From the NCBI GenBank assembly GCA_946186175.1, contig CAMHMG010000066.1:1-13037 (forward strand): a stretch of DNA of 13,037 nucleotides, read 5' to 3'. Each line of letters begins with the position of its first letter. Within the stretch, counting starts at the first letter, position 1. Positions 1-6,058 of this stretch are shown one piece after another. The notes below the pieces were generated by a model. It saw nothing but the letters and a program-made list of their open reading frames with translations, was not told the DNA's origin and searched no databases. The DNA comes from an uncultured Clostridia bacterium (GTDB lineage Bacteria > Bacillota > Clostridia > Lachnospirales > Lachnospiraceae). A program made the position numbers and the translations under genes.

Positions 1-1269
1 CTGAAGATCATTTGTTGAATGTCCCTCAAGTTCTGCGCCAAATGCCTCTGCCGGTGTCCAGTAAGCACCGTTTACATGCTGACTTACTGCGAACTGACTC
101 TGATCTGCGAGTGCCTTAAGACTGATATCTGCTGATACAGCATCTGAATTAGCAACATTGACATTAGAAGGTCCGTATCCAAGTACCTCGAATCTTCTTG
201 CCTGTGATTTCTCATTTGTAAGATACTTAGCAAGTTCCATAGCTTCTACAGGGTGCTCTGTCTGTGTGTTAACACCAAGAATCTTACATCCAAGGAATGA
301 ACCCATCTGTACCTGCTCACCGCCACATGTAAATGTTGGAAGCTTTGCTGCTCCGAAGTTATCGCCGAGTTTTTCCTTAATACTTGCTGAAATCCACGGG
401 CCGCTTACTCCACAACAGATGTTATCTCCGATGCCGCCCTCAAGTACGCTGTCATCACCTGTTACGAACGCAGGATCATTACAGAAATTTCTGATTGCTT
501 CAGCAGCTGCAAGTCCCTTTTCATTATTGAAGTCACAGATCTGCTTACCATTTTCATCAAGTGATATGTTACATCCGTTTCCAAGGAAGAAAGATGCAAG
601 ATACCATCCGTTTGATATATCCATATGTACCTGCTTGCCTGCTTTGTTAGCTGCTGCAAGAATTCCGTCTAAAGTTTTAACATCTTCCTCAGACAATACT
701 GATTTGTCATAGAAAAGATAATAACCGTTATCTGCTGTCATTGGATATCCATATAAAACTCCGTTATAGCTTGCTGCATCAATTGATCCAGGTGCATTCG
801 CGCTCTTAACTTCATCTACATCTCTTGTTACCTCGTAAAGAGCATCTGCCTGAACAAGTGTCATAAGCTGATCATCAGGATAAGAGAATACGTCTGCCGC
901 AGCCGCCGGATCCTCAATGTAACGAGCCTGTGCATCTGCTTCACCAACAACACCGTAATCGAACTGCCATGAATTTTCAGGATGCTCTTTTGCAAACTCT
1001 TCACAAAGTTCCTTAAGTAAATCCTGATCTGTCTGTGAACCCCATATCTTAAGTGCGATCGTATCGCCTTCACCTTCGATGACACTCTGCTCGGCTGCTT
1101 CGCCCTGGTCTCCACTTTGTCCATCGCTTTGATCATCAGCATTTTCTTTACTATCTTCTGTCTGTACTTCAGTCTGCTCAGCCGAAGTAGAATCTGCGTT
1201 GCTGCCACAACCTGTCATACACGCTACCATAGCAGTTGCCATTAAAATTGATAATAATTTCTTTCTCAT
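1..1269 (-). CDS. Sugar ABC transporter substrate-binding lipoprotein (MalE/MdxE-like), C-terminus cut by window edge
   Basis: Encodes an extracellular solute-binding protein that would capture an oligosaccharide (maltodextrin-like is a guess) outside the membrane and hand it to an ABC importer. The start is ATG at 1269, eight bases after an AGGGAGG ribosome binding site. The frame stays open to base 1, giving 423 residues without a stop. Residues 1-20 form a lipoprotein signal ending in the lipobox MTGC, so Cys21 should be lipidated. A long acidic, Gln/Ser-rich linker (about 22-66) precedes the folded domain, which begins near TIALKIWGSQTDQDLL and continues with EFAKEHPE and YGYPMTADNGYYLFYDKSV, typical of family-1 sugar-binding proteins. 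The family usually runs to about 420-450 residues, so probably only a short C-terminal piece is missing. The membrane permease genes would be expected to the left, outside the window. Family is confident; substrate is not. Confidence 0.93.
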   Translation of the reverse strand, partial: MRKKLLSILMATAMVACMTGCGSNADSTSAEQTEVQTEDSKENADDQSDGQSGDQGEAAEQSVIEGEGDTIALKIWGSQTDQDLLKELCEEFAKEHPENSWQFDYGVVGEADAQARYIEDPAAAADVFSYPDDQLMTLVQADALYEVTRDVDEVKSANAPGSIDAASYNGVLYGYPMTADNGYYLFYDKSVLSEEDVKTLDGILAAANKAGKQVHMDISNGWYLASFFLGNGCNISLDENGKQICDFNNEKGLAAAEAIRNFCNDPAFVTGDDSVLEGGIGDNICCGVSGPWISASIKEKLGDNFGAAKLPTFTCGGEQVQMGSFLGCKILGVNTQTEHPVEAMELAKYLTNEKSQARRFEVLGYGPSNVNVANSDAVSADISLKALADQSQFAVSQHVNGAYWTPAEAFGAELEGHSTNDLQ

Positions 1270-1335
1270 TTTTATAAGTCCTCCCTAACGGATGTAAATA
1301 TTTTTTATTAATTCTTTGGGTACCCCGGTAAGGCT

Positions 1336-1364
1336 ATTATTCCATGTAAAAGGAAAATCGTCAA
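1336..1364 (-). promoter_or_regulatory. Sigma-A type promoter of the sugar-binding protein gene
   Basis: Read on the minus strand, TTGACG (1364-1359) and AATAAT (1341-1336) are separated by exactly 17 bases, each one mismatch from consensus. Transcription would start near 1329, giving a leader of about 60 bases before the ATG at 1269. The leader contains the palindrome GGGTACCC, of unknown significance. Confidence 0.75.
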
Positions 1365-1372
1365 CGAAAGTT

Positions 1373-1390
1373 AAGGAAAGCGTTTTCCTT
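1373..1390. promoter_or_regulatory. LacI/CcpA-family operator-like palindrome
   Basis: AAGGAAAGCGTTTTCCTT is an 18-bp palindrome with one mismatched pair and a central CG, the pattern of LacI-family operators and catabolite response elements. It sits just upstream of the -35 box of the sugar-binding protein promoter, centred near -52 from the predicted start. That position fits an activating site or an upstream operator better than a simple blocking repressor site. The regulator is not in the window. Confidence 0.6.
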
Positions 1391-1400
1391 GATTTCACAG

Positions 1401-1435
1401 TAAAACCGGCCCAAGTTTCCATCAACTTGAGCCGG
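1401..1435 (-). terminator. Rho-independent terminator after the ABC exporter operon
   Basis: On the minus strand, CCGGCTCAAGTT pairs with AACTTGGGCCGG (12 bp including one T-G wobble) around the loop GATGGA and is followed by TTTTA. It lies about 80 bases past the permease stop codon and just upstream of the next gene's operator. The plus strand has a mismatch in place of the wobble and no T-run, so the orientation is clear. Confidence 0.75.
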
Positions 1436-1513
1436 TATATAACATTACTTTATTATCTTATTTTGATAGTTTCCTTACAAAGGTTATTTCACTTCTATTT
1501 CTGTCCCATCACC

Positions 1514-3112
1514 TCATGCTCTGTCCTTAGACAATAACATGACTATATAATAACATAATCCCGCCAGAACGCTCGTTATCATGATAAAAACAAGTGCAAT
1601 TACTTTATGATCAATAAATGTTCCTAAGAATACCACCAGCACCACAAGTCCCATCACCACGAACATGTTTGGGAACATATAAAGTGCAACTCCGGCACTC
1701 TGTTTGATCACCTCTACTTCATTTTCCCAGTCAAGACGCATGAACTTAATACCACACATACATCCCCATGCAGTAGAAAAAGCACAGAGCGCAACGCCAA
1801 GTATCATATAAAGTATCATATTGATCACCGGCACCTTAGCCGATATTGACATACAGATGATTGCAAACAACATAAACGGAACCGTCAGGTACATATTAAA
1901 CAGCATCTTGCCCTGATATATCTTCTTCTTTGGAATTGGCAGGCTTTGAATGATCCAGTAGTTCTTCCCCTCAAGCGATGGAGAACAGACCGTTGTCGCT
2001 ACCATGCCTATGAAGAAGTATATAATAAATGGTATCGCCGGCTGTAAAATCGAAGAGTCAAACGGAGCATCCTGTGTGACCATTTTGACTATTTTATCGA
2101 ATCCTATCACAAGTGTAACAACACCGAGAAGAAAGGCAAGTACCTCTCCCATTGCTGCATTGGTCATATACACTGTCGAACCGGTAAGCCTTCTAAACTC
2201 CTTAAATGCTATAGCATTAACAACACTGTTCTTTTTCTGTTTAGTCATCTTATAATCTCTTCTTACAACGTGTGAAGTCAGCGCAGAGTTAATTCTTCTG
2301 TATGACTTCCCGACAATGTTAAAGACTATCGAAAAGAGTATAACACTCACACCGATAAGAAGCAGAATATCCGATATACCCTGCTTTTTGATTGCATTTA
2401 CGAACCACCCCACAGGAAGATATACATTTCCGACCTTTTCATTCATTTCATCAATCTTTTCAAGCGTCTCCTCGACTTTACCATTCTTAAACAGCGCATC
2501 AACTATATAACGAAATGAAAAACAGAAAATGATGAACATAAAAGTAAGTATGGTCTGAATGGCATTATTCTTCTTAAATCTCGAACTTATCTTCGCAATG
2601 ATAAAGCCAAAGAAAACAGATATAAGCATTGGTATGAGAGGCAAAACGAAAGACAGCACAACCCATATTATATACACAACAAAAGGCGGATGTGCATAGA
2701 TTCCGTATCCCATTAACATTGCAAACGACAAACTCAAATACCAGGGCAGGCTTTTGATATACATATACAGAAACTTACATCCTGCCACAGTACCTGCTTC
2801 AAAAGGAAGCGCCATTAGCATATCATATTCCTTGAAGTTGAACAGATAACCATTGGTCCTGAAAAATGTGAATATAAAAGCCAACGTACTTACCCCGATC
2901 GCACATATTCCAGGAACCGCATCTATGAGTCCTATCATTCCATAACCGACACACATAGAAAAACTATATCCTACAATCATCGCATACAGACAGATTATAC
3001 CAATGTAGCTTGCGATTATCTTCCTGCGTTTCTTCTTGTCTGTCGTATGCTTATAAATATTCCTTAAACTTGTAGATAACAGCATCGTCTTTAACAGGAG
3101 ACTATTTTTCAT
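1514..3112 (-). CDS. ABC-2 type exporter permease
   Basis: A very hydrophobic protein of 532 residues with about twelve likely membrane helices, arranged as two hydrophobic halves around a polar stretch (near KNGKVEETLEKIDEMNEK and RRDYKMTKQKKN). It would form the membrane channel partner of the ATPase encoded immediately upstream. The segment SPSLEGKNYWIIQSLPIPKK is typical of large ABC-2 exporter permeases in Firmicutes. Two ATG codons lie in tandem at 3115 and 3112. GGAGG is only 3 bases from the first but 6 from the second, so 3112 is preferred. The start overlaps the end of the ATPase gene by about 11 bases, indicating translational coupling. The exported substrate is unknown; bacteriocin, antibiotic and lipid export are all possible. 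Confidence 0.85.
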   Translation of the reverse strand: MKNSLLLKTMLLSTSLRNIYKHTTDKKKRRKIIASYIGIICLYAMIVGYSFSMCVGYGMIGLIDAVPGICAIGVSTLAFIFTFFRTNGYLFNFKEYDMLMALPFEAGTVAGCKFLYMYIKSLPWYLSLSFAMLMGYGIYAHPPFVVYIIWVVLSFVLPLIPMLISVFFGFIIAKISSRFKKNNAIQTILTFMFIIFCFSFRYIVDALFKNGKVEETLEKIDEMNEKVGNVYLPVGWFVNAIKKQGISDILLLIGVSVILFSIVFNIVGKSYRRINSALTSHVVRRDYKMTKQKKNSVVNAIAFKEFRRLTGSTVYMTNAAMGEVLAFLLGVVTLVIGFDKIVKMVTQDAPFDSSILQPAIPFIIYFFIGMVATTVCSPSLEGKNYWIIQSLPIPKKKIYQGKMLFNMYLTVPFMLFAIICMSISAKVPVINMILYMILGVALCAFSTAWGCMCGIKFMRLDWENEVEVIKQSAGVALYMFPNMFVVMGLVVLVVFLGTFIDHKVIALVFIMITSVLAGLCYYIVMLLSKDRA

Positions 3113-3815
3113 CATACACCTCCAGAAATGCTTCCTCTAACGACTGACCATTTGTAAGCTCCTCAATGGTTCCGGAGGTTATGATCTTGCCCTGCTTGAT
3201 GATAGCGATCTTATTACACAATTTCTCTGCCACATCAAGAACATGAGTGGAGAAGAATATGGCCGTGCCCTGCTTGCACATATCATGCATGATCTCTTTC
3301 AGTGTAAATGTAGCCTTTGGATCAAGTCCTACGAACGGCTCGTCAAGTACAAGAAGCTTTGGGTTGTGAATAAGTGCAGATATTATTGCCACTTTCTGTT
3401 TCATACCATGTGAGTATGAACTAATAAGATCTCCGAGAGAATCTGTTATCTCAAATATATCCGCATATTTCTTGATTCTCTCTTCCCTATCCTTTGCACT
3501 TATCTCGAATACATCAGCTACAAAATTAAGATACTGTATTCCTGTAAGATTCTCATAAAGGTCCGGATTATCGGGTATATAAGCCGTTATTTTCTTACAT
3601 TCAATCGGTTCAGTCTTTACGGAATGTCCGTCAATGAATATCTCTCCCTCGGTAAAATCAAGCACACCTACTACAGCACGTATGGTAGTAGACTTTCCTG
3701 CTCCATTATGTCCTATGAAGCCATAGATATCTCCACTTTCCACAGTTAGTGTCACATTGTCTGCAGCCTTTTTCCCTTCACTGTAAGATTTCGAGTAATT
3801 TTTAATTTCAAGCAT
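3102..3815 (-). CDS. ABC transporter ATP-binding protein (exporter type)
   Basis: A 237-residue ATPase subunit that powers the permease encoded next to it. Walker A is GHNGAGKST (35-43), the signature is a variant YSHGMKQ (134-140) instead of LSGGQ, Walker B is LLVLDEP (154-160), and the switch histidine is His191 in STH. The Q-loop glutamine is replaced in YIPDNPDLYENLTG. These variants are common in the EcsA/BcrA-like exporter group. The GGGAG ribosome binding site lies about 9 bases before the ATG at 3815. The gene follows upp by 73 bases, a gap largely filled by a hairpin, and overlaps the permease, so the two form one exporter. Confidence 0.93.
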   Translation of the reverse strand: MLEIKNYSKSYSEGKKAADNVTLTVESGDIYGFIGHNGAGKSTTIRAVVGVLDFTEGEIFIDGHSVKTEPIECKKITAYIPDNPDLYENLTGIQYLNFVADVFEISAKDREERIKKYADIFEITDSLGDLISSYSHGMKQKVAIISALIHNPKLLVLDEPFVGLDPKATFTLKEIMHDMCKQGTAIFFSTHVLDVAEKLCNKIAIIKQGKIITSGTIEELTNGQSLEEAFLEVYDEK

Positions 3816-3843
3816 GTGTTCTCTCCCTTATACAAATTAGTAA

Positions 3844-3883
3844 GGAGACAGAAACCTTCCTCTGTCTCCCTTTTTTCCTTTTT
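3844..3883. terminator. Stem-loop between upp and the ABC exporter; strong T-run only on the plus strand
   Basis: GGAGACAGA (3844-3852) pairs perfectly with TCTGTCTCC (3861-3869) around an 8-base loop. On the plus strand it is followed by TTTTTT and TTTTT runs. On the minus strand, the direction of upp, the hairpin is preceded by A-runs and followed only by TTACTAATTT, a poor terminator tail. It may partly attenuate read-through from upp into the exporter, or stop antisense transcription. Confidence 0.55.
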
Positions 3884-3888
3884 GTTTT

Positions 3889-4521
3889 TTACTTGGTTCC
3901 GAAAATTCTATCACCTGCGTCTCCAAGTCCCGGACAAATATATGCATTTTCATTAAGTTCACGATCAAGCTGTCCAACATATATCTGAACATCCGGATGA
4001 GTTTCAGATAATTTCTTAAGGCCCTCCGGCGCTGCAATTATACACATGAATTTGATATGAGCACCACCATGCTTCTTAATCTGGTTAATGGCATCAACGG
4101 CAGAACCTCCCGTCGCAAGCATCGGGTCAGTTACAATAATCAATCTCTCATTAATAGGATCAGGAAGCTTACAATAATATTCCTGAGGCTCATGAGTAAC
4201 CTCATCCCTATATAATCCGATATGTCCGACCTTTGCGGTAGGCGTCAGAGATAAAATACCCTCAACCATTCCAAGTCCTGCACGCAGAATCGGAACAATT
4301 GCAAGCTTTCTTCCGGTAAGCATCGGTGTCTTACATTTCTCTATTGGTGTTTCAACCTCCACCTCCTCTAAAGGAAGATCTCTCATTGCCTCATATCCCA
4401 TGAGCATTGCAATCTCTTCAACAAGCTGACGGAACTCATTGGTTCCTGTATTCTTATCCCTTAACATTGAAATCTTGTGTTTGATCAAAGGATGATCAAT
4501 AATTATAACGTTATCTTTCAT
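3889..4521 (-). CDS. upp: Uracil phosphoribosyltransferase
   Basis: A cytoplasmic pyrimidine-salvage enzyme converting uracil and PRPP to UMP and pyrophosphate. The 210-residue length is typical of bacterial Upp. Key elements are VPILRAGLGM (76-85), the PRPP-binding loop VTDPMLATGGSA (130-141), and the uracil-binding C-terminus with GQLDRELNE (183-191) and CPGLGDAGDRIFGTK (196-210). All are intact, so the enzyme should be active. A GGAGG site lies about 10 bases before the ATG at 4521. The preceding 92 bases (4522-4613) are extremely AT-rich and presumably hold its promoter, but no clear boxes can be chosen. It lies downstream of a GGDEF gene with no obvious functional link. Confidence 0.97.
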   Translation of the reverse strand: MKDNVIIIDHPLIKHKISMLRDKNTGTNEFRQLVEEIAMLMGYEAMRDLPLEEVEVETPIEKCKTPMLTGRKLAIVPILRAGLGMVEGILSLTPTAKVGHIGLYRDEVTHEPQEYYCKLPDPINERLIIVTDPMLATGGSAVDAINQIKKHGGAHIKFMCIIAAPEGLKKLSETHPDVQIYVGQLDRELNENAYICPGLGDAGDRIFGTK

Positions 4522-4613
4522 TTTCTCTTTACCTCCGGTTTGTAATAATTAAAATATATATTTAAATTAAATAAATTTATATTTAGTTTCCATTAAATTA
4601 AAAATTTAATATA

Positions 4614-5696
4614 TCACTCGGCATCTTCCCAGACAACCATATTCTTACCATGCTGCTTTCCATAATACATTCTTTCATCAGCAACCTTGATCACATCCTC
4701 CGGCTTATGATGTGTCTCTCCATATTCTTCAAGTCCAATCGTAATCGTTACCGGAATACGCTTATTATAAAAAACAGTTGGATTAGATTCAATACATTTT
4801 CTCAAATATTCCATCTTCATTTTTGCAACTGCAAGATCATAATCCTTCATAAGAATTACCATTTCTTCTCCGCCCCACCTGCATATATTGCAATTCTGCA
4901 TCTCTCTTCTAAGAATTTTCGAAACGTGCCTTAACACTTCATCTCCACAGTCATGACCATAGGAATCATTTACTGTCTTAAAATTATCAATATCACAAAA
5001 TGCAATACAGAAATGGTTAGAGTCTGCTTTATTCATAAGAGCTCCGACCACCGGCAAAAAACCTCGTCTGTTTAACAGTGCAGTCAGCGCGTCACGATTT
5101 GCGTCATCTGATAGTTTCTCATTCTTCTGTTCAAGATCAGTCATCTCATATTCACTCGAGTATATATAGATGAAATAATAAAATATCATCGAAAAAAACA
5201 ATACAAATGTTGTGAATATTAATAAAAATGATCTTATGGGGTATGACACCTCATAAATTGCTGATATTTCTGCATATTTAAAATATAAATATACATAAAC
5301 CAAAAAATCAATTACAAGCAGCAAAACTATTATCCATCTCTTGACTCCTTTAAACAGAAAACTTCCAAAATATATGATTATTGGAACAATAGAAAAGAGG
5401 AAATACTGAGAACCGCTTTTCCAACCAACATAGTAAACAGAAAAAATCGAATAAGTTGTAACTTCCAAAAAAATACTGATATAAACCGGCATTATGTGTC
5501 CTTTTATACACAACACAACACCCATCATGTAAATAGCCACACTGAAAATATTAAAGTAAAACAATGGCTTTATATCATTACATAATGCTACAACCAATAG
5601 TGTTGCATGAACCAAACACATAATTATAACTGTGAACAGGAAACTATTATGTACAAGAAAATGCATGATTTTTTCAATTGGATTACTCTTCTTCAT
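4614..5696 (-). CDS. Membrane-bound GGDEF protein (probable diguanylate cyclase)
   Basis: A 360-residue protein with six predicted membrane helices (about 17-39, 45-64, 69-91, 97-115, 120-139, 155-180), a short charged linker, and a C-terminal GGDEF domain (about 201-357). This domain would make cyclic di-GMP from two GTP. Visible motifs are DALTALLNRRGF (202-213), the metal-binding DIDNFK (235-240), NDSYGHDCGDE, and the active-site variant GGEEM (275-279). The product-inhibition I-site (RxxD, nine residues before the GGEEM) reads MQNC (266-269), so this feedback site is absent. The open frame extends to 5747, but the AAGGAG site lies inside that extension and points to ATG 5696 (11 bases away) or GTG 5699 (8 bases away). 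It is divergent from the beta-helix gene and preceded by a duplicated promoter module. Confidence 0.9.
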   Translation of the reverse strand: MKKSNPIEKIMHFLVHNSFLFTVIIMCLVHATLLVVALCNDIKPLFYFNIFSVAIYMMGVVLCIKGHIMPVYISIFLEVTTYSIFSVYYVGWKSGSQYFLFSIVPIIIYFGSFLFKGVKRWIIVLLLVIDFLVYVYLYFKYAEISAIYEVSYPIRSFLLIFTTFVLFFSMIFYYFIYIYSSEYEMTDLEQKNEKLSDDANRDALTALLNRRGFLPVVGALMNKADSNHFCIAFCDIDNFKTVNDSYGHDCGDEVLRHVSKILRREMQNCNICRWGGEEMVILMKDYDLAVAKMKMEYLRKCIESNPTVFYNKRIPVTITIGLEEYGETHHKPEDVIKVADERMYYGKQHGKNMVVWEDAE

Positions 5697-5733
5697 CACT
5701 CGTACATCTCCTTCTAACCAAAGAGTTGATAGG

Positions 5734-5772
5734 ATCTTGCTCTGCAAGATTTCACTAAGTGCTCATATTATA
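5734..5772 (-). repeat. 39-bp direct repeat, copy 1 (promoter/operator module)
   Basis: Perfect 39-bp copy of the element at 5798-5836, with a 64-bp period. On the minus strand it contains, in order, TATAAT (5772-5767), the palindrome CACTTAGTG (5761-5753) and the hairpin ATCTTGC-AGA-GCAAGAT (5750-5734). Transcription from this -10 box would begin at about 5760, in the palindrome, giving a leader of about 64 bases to the GGDEF start. No convincing -35 box was found: TTGAAC lies 20 bases upstream, too far for a standard promoter. Confidence 0.85.
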
Positions 5773-5797
5773 CACAGTATGACTCACACTAAGTTCA

Positions 5798-5836
5798 ATC
5801 TTGCTCTGCAAGATTTCACTAAGTGCTCATATTATA
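5798..5836 (-). repeat. 39-bp direct repeat, copy 2 (promoter/operator module)
   Basis: Identical over 39 bases to the copy at 5734-5772. On the minus strand it has the same order: TATAAT (5836-5831), CACTTAGTG (5825-5817) and ATCTTGC-AGA-GCAAGAT (5814-5798). Here the -10 box reads TGATATAAT, an extended -10 form, which may compensate for the lack of a good -35. A third, imperfect CACTAAGTT box (5787-5795) lies between the copies. Confidence 0.85.
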
Positions 5837-6058
5837 TCATGAACTTCGTAATTGCGCCATCCTTGTCGAAAAAAACACTCGTTCATGCTATATATACATC
5901 CGTGTATAATATACCACACCTTTAGCAATTACACCATCCTTGACATAAAAAACTCATATATTCTATTGACTTCTTTCTTATGTTTATGTATTCTTTTTTT
6001 ATTCATATATTCACCTATAGTATTAACTATAGTCAAAGAGAAAGGAATAACACACACT
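5837..6058. promoter_or_regulatory. Divergent intergenic region upstream of the beta-helix gene
   Basis: This stretch holds an imperfect direct repeat: AATTGCGCCATCCTTG from 5850 and AATTACACCATCCTTG from 5927, each followed by an A-run and CTC. The ends GTAATTGC (5848-5855) and GCAATTAC (5925-5932) are also inverted copies. Plus-strand promoter candidates are TATAAT at 5905-5910 with a poor -35; TTGACA at 5940-5945 with TCTATT 16 bases on; and TTGACT at 5966-5971 with TATTCT 17 bases on. None is clearly best. No known riboswitch was recognised here. Confidence 0.5.
6015..6032. promoter_or_regulatory. Operator-like inverted repeat before the beta-helix gene
   Basis: CTATAGT-ATTA-ACTATAG is a perfect inverted repeat with 7-bp arms, ending 26 bases before the ATG at 6059 and just upstream of the AAAGGA ribosome binding site. 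It lies downstream of all candidate promoters, a position suited to a repressor or to a small hairpin in the mRNA leader. The binding protein is unknown. Confidence 0.45.

Noticed and set aside
158..712. Long plus-strand open frame of 184 codons
   Set aside because: It is the antisense shadow of the sugar-binding lipoprotein gene. It has no ribosome binding site and a cysteine/serine/proline-rich composition unlike any protein family.
4522..4613. Terminator after the GGDEF gene
   Set aside because: TTAAATT-TTT-AATTTAA forms an all-AT stem without a proper T-run; composition alone explains it.
5734..5836. Minimal CRISPR array
   Set aside because: Only two repeats with one 25-bp spacer, a promoter inside the repeat and no cas genes; it does not fit an array.
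5852..6058. N-terminal extension of the beta-helix protein by 69 codons
   Set aside because: It has no ribosome binding site, covers the candidate promoters and operator, and would bury a good signal peptide.
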